Below, in pieces: positions 32,667-40,080 of a stretch of 64,000 nt of DNA. Source of the DNA: Streptomyces coeruleorubidus. GTDB taxonomy: Bacteria > Actinomycetota > Actinomycetes > Streptomycetales > Streptomycetaceae. The notes under the pieces were generated by a model. That model was given only the letters and a program-made list of their open reading frames with translations. It was not told where the DNA came from and ran no database searches. Positions within the stretch are counted from its first letter, which is position 1; every line of letters begins with the position of its first letter. A program made the translations under genes and the position numbers. Where the stretch lies: assembly GCF_008705135.1 (NCBI RefSeq), contig NZ_CP023694.1:4259001-4323000 (forward strand). Reading direction: 5' to 3'.

Positions 32667-33631
32667 GCCGCCTCCTTGGCTTCCGTGTTTTCCGTGCGGT
32701 GTCCGGTCAGGCGCAGGAACACGTCGTCGAGGCTGGGCCTGCGCAGCCCGATGTCCTCGACGCGGACGCCCTCGTCCTGAAGAGTCCGCGCCACCTCCGT
32801 GAGCGCCGTGACCCGGTCGGTGACCGGGGCGTGCACCCGCGCCTCGGTCTCGTCCGCCTCGGGTTCGCCGTCCGCGACCCGGGCGACCACCTTCACCACC
32901 CGCGGGATCTCGGCCCGCTCGGCGACCACGACCTCGATACGGTCGCCGCCGACCAGGTTCTTCAGCCCGTCCGGGGTGTCGTCGGCGATGGCCCGCCCCT
33001 GGTCGATGACGGTGATGCGGGAGGCGAGCTTGTCGGCCTCCTCCAGGTACTGCGTGGTCAGCAGCACGGTCGTGCCGCCCGCCACCAACGCCCGTACGGA
33101 CTCCCAGACCTCCCCGCGGCTACGGGGGTCGAGACCGGTCGTCGGCTCGTCGAGGAAGAGGACGGCCGGGGCGAGGATCATCGACGCGGCGAGGTCGAGG
33201 CGGCGCCGCATGCCGCCGCTGTACTTGCCGACGCCCCGGTCGCCGGCGTCGGTCAGGTCGAACTGCTCCAGCAGTTCGGTCGCCCGGAGCCTGGCCCGCC
33301 TGCCGCCCAGGTGGAACAGCCGGCCGAACATCTCCAGGTTCTGCCGGCCGGTGAGCACCTCGTCCACCGCCGCGTACTGCCCCGTGAGTCCGATCCGGGC
33401 CCGCACCTCGCGCGGCTGCCGGGCCACGTCCAGCCCGGCGACCGTCGCCCTGCCCCCGTCCAGCCGGACCAGCGTGGACAGGATGCGGACGGCGGTGGTC
33501 TTGCCCGCCCCGTTCGGCCCGAGCAGGCCGTGCACCGTGCCCTCGCCCACCGCGAGGTCGAAGCCGTCGAGGGCGCGTTTCTCGCCGTACCGCTTCTCCA
33601 GCGCCTCGGCCCGCACCGCGTATCCGTCCAT
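32663..33631 (-). CDS. ABC transporter ATP-binding protein (DrrA family)
   Basis: A 322-aa cytoplasmic ATPase that energises the adjoining permease. Walker A is LLGPNGAGKTTAVRIL (about 33-48), the signature motif is KYSGGMRRRLDLA, Walker B is VLFLDEPTTGLDPRSRGE, and the H-loop region is LLTTQYLEEADKLA. The C-terminal extension of about 100 residues (VVAERAEIPRVVKVV, ending with RRPSLDDVFLRLTGHRTE) is the DrrA-specific domain. ATG 33631 has GGAGGGG upstream. It is divergent from the TetR gene at 33743. Confidence 0.95.
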   Translation of the reverse strand: MDGYAVRAEALEKRYGEKRALDGFDLAVGEGTVHGLLGPNGAGKTTAVRILSTLVRLDGGRATVAGLDVARQPREVRARIGLTGQYAAVDEVLTGRQNLEMFGRLFHLGGRRARLRATELLEQFDLTDAGDRGVGKYSGGMRRRLDLAASMILAPAVLFLDEPTTGLDPRSRGEVWESVRALVAGGTTVLLTTQYLEEADKLASRITVIDQGRAIADDTPDGLKNLVGGDRIEVVVAERAEIPRVVKVVARVADGEPEADETEARVHAPVTDRVTALTEVARTLQDEGVRVEDIGLRRPSLDDVFLRLTGHRTENTEAKEAA

Positions 33632-33671
33632 GCCGCCCCTCCCGTGTGCTCGTGCCCTGCCTCCGGCACCA

Positions 33672-33715
33672 AACTGAGTACAGCGTACCCGATTACGCGT
33701 ACGCCGTACCCAGTT
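33672..33715. promoter_or_regulatory. Operator between the ABC exporter and its TetR gene
   Basis: Seventeen-bp arms AACTGAGTACAGCGTAC (33672-33688) and GTACGCCGTACCCAGTT (33699-33715) are inverted repeats that match at 15 of 17 positions, with a 10-bp spacer. They sit in the divergent promoter region and should be bound by the TetR at 33743. Confidence 0.85.
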
Positions 33716-33742
33716 TTTCTTCGGGGACCTAAGCTGGGCTCC

Positions 33743-34555
33743 ATGGAGAGCGGCACGAGCAGGACGAGCGAGACGGGCGGTACGGGTCGTGCGGGCAGCA
33801 CGGAGACCAGCGGCAGCGGCGATATCGCCCGCACCCTCGAACTGCTGTGGGACACCGGCCGGCGTCCCAGTCGAGGCCCCAAGCCGACCCTGACCCTGGA
33901 CCGGATCGTGGAAGCGGCCGTCCAGATCGCGGACGCGGAAGGTCTGGAGGGGCTCTCCATGCGCCGCGTCGCCGCCGAACTCGGGACCGGCACCATGTCG
34001 CTCTACCGGTACGTCCCGGGCAAGGGCGAGCTGCTCGACCTGATGCTGGACCGGGTCCAGCGCCCCTCGGAGAACCCGGCCGACCTCGGCGACGGCGGCT
34101 GGCGCGCCGCCCTGGAGGCCATGGCCCGCGAGACCCTCGCCCTCTACCGCCGCCATCCCTGGCTGCTCCAGGTCAACCAGTCCCGCCCGATCCTCGGCCC
34201 GAGCGCCATGGACGGCATGGAGAAGGTCCTCACCCTGATCCGCCCGATGGGGCTGACCGATCCCGAACTGGTCTCCGCGATCATCATGATCGACGGGTAC
34301 GTCGTCGGGGCCGCGCGCTCGCAGCTCTACCAGCAGGAGGCGGAGCGCCGGACGGGCCTGACGGACGCGGAGTTCTGGCGGGCGCAGGTGCCGATGCTGG
34401 AGAAGGTCCTGGCCTCGGGCCGCTACCCGGTGATGGCGTCGCTCTCCGAGGACACGTTCGGGCCCGACTTCGACCACTTCGGGTTCGGACTCCAGCGGAT
34501 CCTGGACGGGTTGGAGGTACTCGTGGCGCAACGCCGGGGTGAGTCGGCTCCGTAA
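33743..34555 (+). CDS. TetR-family regulator of the DrrAB-like exporter
   Basis: A 270-aa regulator. A Ser/Thr/Gly-rich tail of about 27 residues precedes the helix-turn-helix (DRIVEAAVQIADAEGLEGLSMRRVAAELGTGTMSLYRYVPGKGEL). The long C-terminal domain is the TetR_C_1 type (WRAALEAMARETLALYRRHPWLLQV), shared with TetR itself and with regulators of drug exporters. ATG 33743 lies 7 nt after TAAGCT and has no Shine-Dalgarno, so it is probably leaderless. It should repress itself and the exporter until a drug or metabolite binds. Confidence 0.92.
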   Translation: MESGTSRTSETGGTGRAGSTETSGSGDIARTLELLWDTGRRPSRGPKPTLTLDRIVEAAVQIADAEGLEGLSMRRVAAELGTGTMSLYRYVPGKGELLDLMLDRVQRPSENPADLGDGGWRAALEAMARETLALYRRHPWLLQVNQSRPILGPSAMDGMEKVLTLIRPMGLTDPELVSAIIMIDGYVVGAARSQLYQQEAERRTGLTDAEFWRAQVPMLEKVLASGRYPVMASLSEDTFGPDFDHFGFGLQRILDGLEVLVAQRRGESAP

Positions 34556-34595
34556 GCCGTCACCTCCGGCTGCTGGTTGCGCCGCCTCCCGCCCG

Positions 34596-35570
34596 CTACC
34601 TCCGCCGCCTCAGCCCGCGCAGACCGAGCAGGGCGGCGCAGGCCACGGCCACGGCGATGGCCCCGGTCTTGAGGTTGCCGCCGAGCCCGTCGTCGCTGTC
34701 GCCCTTGCCCTCCGCGGCCGGACTCCCGCTGCCGGAGGAGGAGCCGGAGCCACCGGGCGCGTCCTGTCCCTCCACCGAGCTGTCGGCCCCCTCGGCGCCG
34801 TACATGAGCCGCGTCCCGTCGGCGGTGTACGTGACGGACTCGCCCTGCCCGAGGAACGGCACGCCGAGCCGCTCCTTCCGCTTGATCTTCCCGCCGTTCC
34901 AGTCGTACGCGATCGCCCCGAAGTAGCTGCGGACGACGAGGCGTTCGCCGTCCGGGGAGAGCGTGGCGTCGGTGGCTTCCAGGTCGGGCACGGCCGCGAC
35001 GGGCCGGAAGACGTTCGTGCCCGAGGCGGAGAGCTCGGCGGGCCCCTCGTACAGGTGACCGCCCTGCTCGTTCTTGTCGAGGATGTAGACGCGGCCGGTC
35101 TTGGGGTGCACGACGAGGGACTCGGCGTCGCGGGCCCCGTCGGAGTACTTCACGACGTACTGGGTGGCCCGGATCGTCTGGTCCTTCAGCGTCTTCGGCT
35201 CGGGCAGCTCGTAGATCCACACGTGGGGCCAGCCGCCGCCGAGGTTGTCGCCGATGTCGCCGACGTAGAGCCGGTTGTCCGGGCCGACGGAGATGGCCTC
35301 GACGTCCCGGGGCGTGCCGACGCCGGTGAGCGTGAGGCGGGCGACGGTCTCGCCCGTGCTGCTGTCGACGGCGTAGATGTAGGGGCCGTCGTCGCTGTCG
35401 TTGTGCGTCCAGTAGATGCCGGGGTGGAGGCGGGAGGCGGCCAGACCGCTGGATTCGGTGATGCGTGGGTCCTTGATCGTGAAGTCCTCGTCGCCGTCGG
35501 CGGCGGAGGCGGGCACGGCGAGGGCGCCCACGAGGAGGGCCGCGGCGAGGATGACGAACGGTCGGCGCAT
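34596..35570 (-). CDS. Secreted, C-terminally anchored beta-propeller-like protein
   Basis: A 324-aa exported protein. The signal peptide ends near AASA-ADG at about residue 23. The body has repeated blade-like strands (GIYWTHNDSDDGPYIYAVDSS, VEAISVGPDNRLYVGDIGDN, AESLVVHPKTGRVYILDKNEQGG, DATLSPDGERLVVRSY) as in WD40/esterase-like propellers. A Gly/Ser/Glu linker follows, then a hydrophobic helix and RGLRRRR, the usual tail of a membrane-anchored surface protein. Ligand or enzyme function is unknown. It starts about 60 bp downstream of the sigma-factor stop; ATG 35570 has only a weak ribosome-binding site. Confidence 0.8.
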   Translation of the reverse strand: MRRPFVILAAALLVGALAVPASAADGDEDFTIKDPRITESSGLAASRLHPGIYWTHNDSDDGPYIYAVDSSTGETVARLTLTGVGTPRDVEAISVGPDNRLYVGDIGDNLGGGWPHVWIYELPEPKTLKDQTIRATQYVVKYSDGARDAESLVVHPKTGRVYILDKNEQGGHLYEGPAELSASGTNVFRPVAAVPDLEATDATLSPDGERLVVRSYFGAIAYDWNGGKIKRKERLGVPFLGQGESVTYTADGTRLMYGAEGADSSVEGQDAPGGSGSSSGSGSPAAEGKGDSDDGLGGNLKTGAIAVAVACAALLGLRGLRRRR

Positions 35571-35630
35571 GCCCCAAGCCTGCCATCCCGGGTGTGCGTA
35601 GTCGGCCCGTCGCGGCGCCGGGCGCGATCT

Positions 35631-36788
35631 TCAGCCACCGCGGCGGGCGTTGAGCCGGGCGGCCTGGCGCGTCAGGTGACCGCGCTCGGCGAGGTTGGGT
35701 GCCTTCTGGGCGGCCTCGGCGTACAGCCGTGCCGCCGTCGCCAGGTCGCCGTCGCGCTCGTGGAGGTATGCCGCCACCGCGGTGTGGCGGGGCAGTGAGT
35801 CGTCCAGCGCCGCGAGCGCCGCCAGGCCGGCGCGCGGTCCGTCGGCCTCACCGACGGCGACCGCGCGGTTGAGCCGGACGACCGGGCTGTCGGTCAGTCG
35901 CGTGAGCTCGTCGTACCACTCGACGATCTGCACCCAGTCAGTCTCCGCGGCGGTGGGCGCGTCGGCGTGGAGGGCCGCGATGGCGGCCTGGGCCTGGAAC
36001 TCCCCCAGCCGGTCGCGGGCGAGGGCCGCCTGGAGGATCCCGACGCCTTCGGCGATCAACGCGGTGTCCCACCGGCCGCGGTCCTGCTCGGCGAGCGGCA
36101 CCAGGCTGCCGTCGGGCGCGGTCCGGGCGGCACGCCGGGCGTGGTGGAGCAGCATGAGGGCGAGCAGCCCCGCCACCTCGGGGTGGTCGATCGCGGCCGC
36201 GAGCTGCCGGGTGAGCCGGATGGCCTCGGCGGCGAGGTCGACGTCGCCGGAGTAGCCCTCGTTGAAGACCAGGTAGAGGACGCGCAGCACGGTGGCGACA
36301 TCGCCGGGCTGGTCGAACCGCACGTCGGAGACGGTGCGCTTGGCCCGGCTGATGCGCTGCGCCATGGTCGCCTCGGGCACCAGGTAGGCCTGGGCGATCT
36401 GGCGGGTGGTCAGCCCGCCGACGGCGCGCAGCGTGAGCGCGACGGCCGACGACGGCGTCAGCGACGGGTGGGCGCACAGGAAGTAGAGCTGGAGCGTGTC
36501 GTCCGCCCCGGGCGCGGGCCCGGGCGCCGGCTCCTCGTCGACGCGGTCCTCACGCCGGCGGCGGGCTACGTCGGCGCGCGTCGCGTCGAGGAACTTGCGC
36601 CAGGCCACGGTGACCAGCCAGCCCTTGGCATCCCGCGGAGGGTCGGCGGGCCAGACCCGGAGCGCCTCGACGAGCGCGTCCTGCACGGCGTCCTCGGCCG
36701 CCGCGAAGTCGGCTCCGCGGCGGACGAGGACGGCGAGCACGCTCGGCGTGAGGCTCCGGAGCAGGGCCTCGTTCATCAGAGTCGTCAC
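35631..36788 (-). CDS. ECF42-type RNA polymerase sigma factor with TPR-like extension
   Basis: A 385-aa ECF sigma factor. The N-terminal part has region 2 (DAVQDALVEALRVWPADPPRDAKGWLVTVAWRKFLD) and region 4 (LTLRAVGGLTTRQIAQAYLVPEATMAQRISRAKRTV). Unlike ordinary ECFs, a C-terminal domain of about 200 residues follows (LMLLHHARRAARTAPDGSLVPLAEQDRGRW, VRLNRAVAVGEADGP, AAYLHERDGDLATAARLYAEAA), a TPR-like extension needed for activity in ECF42 members. There is no anti-sigma gene; the upstream partner is a DGPF protein. GTG 36788 overlaps the DGPF stop as GTGA; ATG 36776 is the alternative. Confidence 0.93.
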   Translation of the reverse strand: MTTLMNEALLRSLTPSVLAVLVRRGADFAAAEDAVQDALVEALRVWPADPPRDAKGWLVTVAWRKFLDATRADVARRRREDRVDEEPAPGPAPGADDTLQLYFLCAHPSLTPSSAVALTLRAVGGLTTRQIAQAYLVPEATMAQRISRAKRTVSDVRFDQPGDVATVLRVLYLVFNEGYSGDVDLAAEAIRLTRQLAAAIDHPEVAGLLALMLLHHARRAARTAPDGSLVPLAEQDRGRWDTALIAEGVGILQAALARDRLGEFQAQAAIAALHADAPTAAETDWVQIVEWYDELTRLTDSPVVRLNRAVAVGEADGPRAGLAALAALDDSLPRHTAVAAYLHERDGDLATAARLYAEAAQKAPNLAERGHLTRQAARLNARRGG

Positions 36789-37192
36789 TCGGTGATGGTG
36801 GGGGTCACGCCGTAGAACGGGCGCAGTTCCAGCCACTCGTGGATCGGCTTGCCGCCCGCACCGGGGGCGGCCGACAGCTCCCCGGCCAGCTCGACGGCGC
36901 GCTCGTAGCTGTCGACGTCGATGATCATCCAGCCGGCGATGAGGTCCTTGGTCTCCGCGAACGGGCCGTCGGTGACCGGCGGGCGCCCCTCGCCGTCGTA
37001 GCGGACCCATGCTCCCTCGGGGGCGAGTGCCTGACCGTCGACGAACTCGCCGGTCTTCTCCAGCCGGGCCGCGAAGTCGTTCATGTACTGCATGTGCGCC
37101 GAGATCTCCTCCGGGCTCCACTGGTCCATCGGCACGTTGTTGACCGGAGCCGGGGCGCCGCGGTAGTGCTTCAGCAGCAGGTACTTGGCCAT
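36785..37192 (-). CDS. YCII-related DGPF-domain protein
   Basis: A 135-aa protein of the YCII/DGPF family, containing the defining motif VTDGPFAETKDLIAGWMIIDVDS near residues 77-99. The fold is a ferredoxin-like dimer; biochemical function is unknown. DGPF genes are the conserved partners and usual targets of ECF42 sigma factors. It is translationally coupled to the sigma gene by a 4-bp overlap. ATG 37192 has GAGGAG upstream, and a matching ECF42-type promoter lies about 50 bp further up. Confidence 0.93.
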   Translation of the reverse strand: MAKYLLLKHYRGAPAPVNNVPMDQWSPEEISAHMQYMNDFAARLEKTGEFVDGQALAPEGAWVRYDGEGRPPVTDGPFAETKDLIAGWMIIDVDSYERAVELAGELSAAPGAGGKPIHEWLELRPFYGVTPTITE

Positions 37193-37243
37193 GGTGTTCT
37201 CCTCGGAGCTGGTGCGACCCATTGTGGTCGCCTTCACCCCCGG

Positions 37244-37270
37244 GACGGAGCCGGACGCGGGTTCTCGACA
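37244..37270 (-). promoter_or_regulatory. Putative ECF42 promoter of the DGPF-sigma operon
   Basis: On the minus strand, TGTCGA (37270-37265) is followed by 17 nt and CGTC (37247-37244). This equals the ECF42 consensus I recall (TGTCGA at -35, CGA/TC at -10). Its location before the DGPF gene implies autoregulation. Confidence 0.75.
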
Positions 37271-37351
37271 TCACCGGCCGATTTTTCTTCGGGATCTGTG
37301 CGTGGTCCGACTCACACCCCGTCAGGCGGCCGGATCGTTCATGATGAGCGG

Positions 37352-38026
37352 ATGCTCAGGTTCATGCCCGTCGGTGACTCCATGACGATCGGGAGCGCGG
37401 GCGATCACACGTGGCGCTACCGGATGTGGCAGCACCTGTGCCGGTCCTACGGCGGCCCCTTCGCCCTCGTCGGCCCGCGCGAGACCCTCCACGACAAGCT
37501 CGCCGACGCCCCGACGTCGTACGCGTACGCCGACCCGGACTTCCCCCGTGCCCACCTGGCCGGCTGGGGCGAGGGCTGGCTGCACATGGCGCCGCTGATC
37601 GGCGAGGCGGTGCGCTCGTGCCGCGCGGACGTCCTCCTGGTCTCCCTCGGCCTGATCGACCTGGGTTTCTACACGAACGCCGAGCAGACCGCCGAGAACG
37701 TCCGGGCCTTCGCGGCCGAGGCACGGGCGGCGAACCGGCGGGTGCGGATGGTGTGGCTGCCGGTGACCCCGAACGTGCGGGCCGAGTCCGACCCGGCCTT
37801 CGCCGCCGAGGTGGCCCGCTTCAACGAGCTGCTGGCGAAGACGGCCGCCGACCTCGACGAGCCCGGCTCGCCCGTCCTCCTGGCCTCGACCCCGCCCTCC
37901 TACGACATCCACGCCGACACCTACGACGGCACCCACCCCAACGCGAGCGGCGAGCACAAGATCGCGGCGGCCTTCGCGGAGGCGATGTACCAGGCCTGGG
38001 ATCTGGGCGAGCCCTACGAGCAGTAA
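37352..38026 (+). CDS. SGNH/GDSL-family hydrolase with atypical block III
   Basis: A 224-aa protein without a signal peptide. Block I is FMPVGDSMTIG with the nucleophile serine near residue 10, and block V is DGTHPNASGEHK with the Asp-His pair. Block III, usually GxND, reads SLGLIDLGF and so lacks the oxyanion-hole asparagine. Either a neighbouring residue replaces it or activity is reduced. Members hydrolyse acyl or acetyl esters. ATG 37352 has no ribosome-binding site but follows CATGAT by 6 nt, consistent with leaderless translation. The 3' end overlaps the convergent nucleotidyltransferase by 13 bp. Confidence 0.85.
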   Translation: MLRFMPVGDSMTIGSAGDHTWRYRMWQHLCRSYGGPFALVGPRETLHDKLADAPTSYAYADPDFPRAHLAGWGEGWLHMAPLIGEAVRSCRADVLLVSLGLIDLGFYTNAEQTAENVRAFAAEARAANRRVRMVWLPVTPNVRAESDPAFAAEVARFNELLAKTAADLDEPGSPVLLASTPPSYDIHADTYDGTHPNASGEHKIAAAFAEAMYQAWDLGEPYEQ

Positions 38027-38763
38027 CTCTCGGTGATCATCCGGGTCAGGAACTCCGCACAGGGCCCGGGCGCTTGGTCGTCCCAGCGCTCCGCCTCCTG
38101 CCCCAGGTAGACGGCCCGTGCGCGGGCGAGGACGGGACGGTGCCCGGCGGGGAGCCGGTCGAGCGCCCACTCGGCCGCCGCGTCCTTCGAGCGGATGGTC
38201 CCGGTTTTGAGGGTGGCCCAGATCCGGGCGAGGGTGAGCAGCACGTTGCGGGTGTCGGAGTCCAGCTCCGCCATCAGCTCCGGCACGCCGGCGACGATGG
38301 CGCGCCTGAGGTCGTCGTGCGGGACGGGGTCGAGGAGGCCGGCGGGCGGCGGCCCGTGGAGCGGGGCGTCGGCGCGCAGGACCATGGTGAGGAGCGGCGC
38401 GAGGTCGGGGCTGGGCTCCGGGCCCGGGGTCACTCCGCGCTCGTAGTCCTCGCGCAGCCAGTCGCCGTAGAGGAAGTCGCAGGTCGGCGGGTAGCGCCAG
38501 GGCCGTACGTCGTCCTGTACGACGACGATCAGCTCGATGTGCCGCCGCCCGTCCACGCCGGAAACCTCGAGCAACTCATCCACCAGGGCCCGGCGTTGGG
38601 AGCGCGTCGTGCGGTCCCGTACGACGGCCAGGACGTCGATGTCGCTGTGCGGGCGGAGGCCGCCGAGGGTGGCGGAGCCGTGCAGGTAGATGCCGAGGAC
38701 CGAGTCGCCGAGGGTGGTGCGGAGGAGCTGGACGAGGTGGTCGGTGCCGGGCTGATCTGGCAT
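38014..38763 (-). CDS. AadA-like aminoglycoside 3''-nucleotidyltransferase family protein
   Basis: A 249-aa protein strikingly similar to ANT(3'')/AadA. The nucleotidyltransferase motif is YLHGSATLGGLRPHSDIDVL (about 27-46), with both metal-binding aspartates in DID. The catalytic-base region is RRHIELIVVVQDDVRPWRYPP, and the C-terminal helical domain reads DTRNVLLTLARIWATLKTGTIRSKDAAAEWALDRLP with VYLGQEAE. AadA enzymes adenylate streptomycin and spectinomycin. A chromosomal actinomycete copy may be a cryptic resistance gene or act on another small molecule. ATG 38763 with GGAGGA upstream. A 32-bp repeat lies 21 bp before the start. Confidence 0.88.
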   Translation of the reverse strand: MPDQPGTDHLVQLLRTTLGDSVLGIYLHGSATLGGLRPHSDIDVLAVVRDRTTRSQRRALVDELLEVSGVDGRRHIELIVVVQDDVRPWRYPPTCDFLYGDWLREDYERGVTPGPEPSPDLAPLLTMVLRADAPLHGPPPAGLLDPVPHDDLRRAIVAGVPELMAELDSDTRNVLLTLARIWATLKTGTIRSKDAAAEWALDRLPAGHRPVLARARAVYLGQEAERWDDQAPGPCAEFLTRMITESYCS

Positions 38764-38783
38764 ATGCGCTCCTCCCGGTGCCG

Positions 38784-38815
38784 TGGTCACCGTGCGTATC
38801 GTTGTACTGCGCGGC
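38784..38815. repeat. 32-bp direct repeat, copy 1
   Basis: Identical to 41229-41260 at 31 of 32 positions (C versus T at one place). Core: GGTCACCGTGCGTATCG, then TTGTA. It lies between the divergent AadA-like and aldo-keto reductase genes. Confidence 0.8.
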
Positions 38816-38855
38816 TGCCCCCACCCCGGCCCCCTCGAGGTCGACACGTGCTTGC

Positions 38856-38871
38856 TTGGAGCGCACTTCAA
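38856..38871. promoter_or_regulatory. Candidate MerR-type operator before the aldo-keto reductase
   Basis: CTTGGAG-CGCA-CTTCAA is an imperfect dyad (TTGGAG versus TTGAAG) 19 bp before the reductase ATG. MerR-family proteins often bind such CTTGGAG-N4-CTCCAAG dyads between -35 and -10 boxes. No MerR gene lies in the window. Confidence 0.35.
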
Positions 38872-38889
38872 CACGTTGGCTTGGGCGGC

Positions 38890-39882
38890 ATGAAGTACAC
38901 GCAGCTCGGACGCACGGGACTCAAGGTCAGCCGGCTCGTCCTCGGCACCATGAACTTCGGCCCGCAGACCGACGAGGCCGACAGCCACGCCATCATGGAC
39001 GCGGCGCTGGACGCGGGCATCAACTTCTTCGACACCGCCAACGTCTACGGCTGGGGCGAGAACAAGGGCCGCACCGAAAGCATCATCGGCAACTGGTTCG
39101 CCAAGGGCGAGGGGCGGCGCGACAAGGTCGTCCTCGCCACGAAGGTCTACGGCAACATGGGCGCCGACGGCCCGGCCTGGCCCAACCACGACAAGCTCTC
39201 CGCGGTCAACATCCGGCGGGCCGTGGACGCCAGCCTCAAGCGGCTCCAGACCGACTACATCGACGTCTACCAGTTCCACCACATCGACCGGGACACGCCT
39301 TTCGAGGAGATCTGGCAGGCGATCGACGTCCTGGTCCAGCAGGGCAAGATCCTCTACGTCGGGTCGTCGAACTTCCCCGGCTACAAGATCGCCCAGGCCA
39401 ACGAGATCGCCGCCCGGCGGGGCGGGACCATCGGGCTGGTCAGCGAGCAGTGCCTGTACAACCTCGCCGAGCGGCGTGCCGAGATGGAGGTCATCCCGGC
39501 CGCTCAGGACTACGGGCTCGGCGTGATCCCCTGGTCGCCGCTGCACGGCGGTCTGCTGGGCGGTGTGCTCAAGAAGGAGGCCCAGGGCGGACGCCGCACC
39601 TCCGGCCGCGCGGCCGACGCGCTCGCCGACCCCGCCACCCGGGCGCAGATCCAGTCCTACGAGGACCTGCTCGACAAGCACGGCATCGAGCCCGGCGAGG
39701 CCGCCCTGGCCTGGCTGCTCACCCGCCCCGGCGTGACCGGCCCGATCGTCGGCCCGCGCACGGCCGAGCAGCTCGCCTCCGCGGTCCGCGCGGCCGAGCT
39801 GGAGCTGTCCGAGGAGCTCCTGACCGGCCTGGACGAGATCTTCCCGGGCCCGGGGCCGAGCCCAGAGGCCTTCGCCTGGTAG
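38890..39882 (+). CDS. Aldo-keto reductase
   Basis: A 330-aa NADPH-dependent oxidoreductase of the AKR superfamily, of the type often annotated as voltage-gated channel beta-like or tyrosine-auxotrophy-complementing protein. The catalytic tetrad can be seen: Asp and Tyr in FFDTANVYGWG, Lys in VLATKVYG and His in YQFHHIDR. The cofactor segment is PIVGPRTAEQLASAV near the C-terminus. ATG 38890 follows GGGCGGC. Substrate is unknown. A MerR-like dyad just upstream hints at control by electrophiles or oxidants, though no regulator is adjacent. Confidence 0.93.
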   Translation: MKYTQLGRTGLKVSRLVLGTMNFGPQTDEADSHAIMDAALDAGINFFDTANVYGWGENKGRTESIIGNWFAKGEGRRDKVVLATKVYGNMGADGPAWPNHDKLSAVNIRRAVDASLKRLQTDYIDVYQFHHIDRDTPFEEIWQAIDVLVQQGKILYVGSSNFPGYKIAQANEIAARRGGTIGLVSEQCLYNLAERRAEMEVIPAAQDYGLGVIPWSPLHGGLLGGVLKKEAQGGRRTSGRAADALADPATRAQIQSYEDLLDKHGIEPGEAALAWLLTRPGVTGPIVGPRTAEQLASAVRAAELELSEELLTGLDEIFPGPGPSPEAFAW

Positions 39883-39900
39883 AAGACGCCCTTCCTTTTC

Positions 39901-39945
39901 AGGGGCGCGGGGAACTGCGCGACAAGCCCCCACCGGCCCGCAGCC
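39901..39945. repeat. GC-rich interspersed repeat, copy 2
   Basis: Inverted relative to copy 1; 39901-39923 is the exact reverse complement of 6988-7010. It lies 18 bp after the aldo-keto reductase stop, the usual gene-end position for this family. Confidence 0.75.
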
Positions 39946-39980
39946 GGAAAGCAGCCGTCCGCAGTTCCCCGGCCGCCGCC

Positions 39981-40070
39981 CTACCTCCCGAGCACGGAAG
40001 CCAAGGCGACAACGAAGAACATCAGCACAAGCACACCGGCCATGATCCGGTTGCGGGTTTTCGGGTCCAC
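39981..40070 (-). CDS. 29-aa single-span membrane protein
   Basis: A short ORF reads MDPKTRNRIM, then a hydrophobic helix AGVLVLMFFVVALASVLG and a terminal Arg. The charge pattern fits a one-pass membrane protein with a cytoplasmic N-terminus. GTG 40070 lies 7 nt after TAGGCT, and 10 bp beyond the stop of the 2'-5' RNA ligase-like gene on the same strand. I recall similar tiny proteins in other Streptomyces, but its function is unknown. Confidence 0.55.
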   Translation of the reverse strand: MDPKTRNRIMAGVLVLMFFVVALASVLGR

Positions 40071-40080
40071 GCCACCGAGC

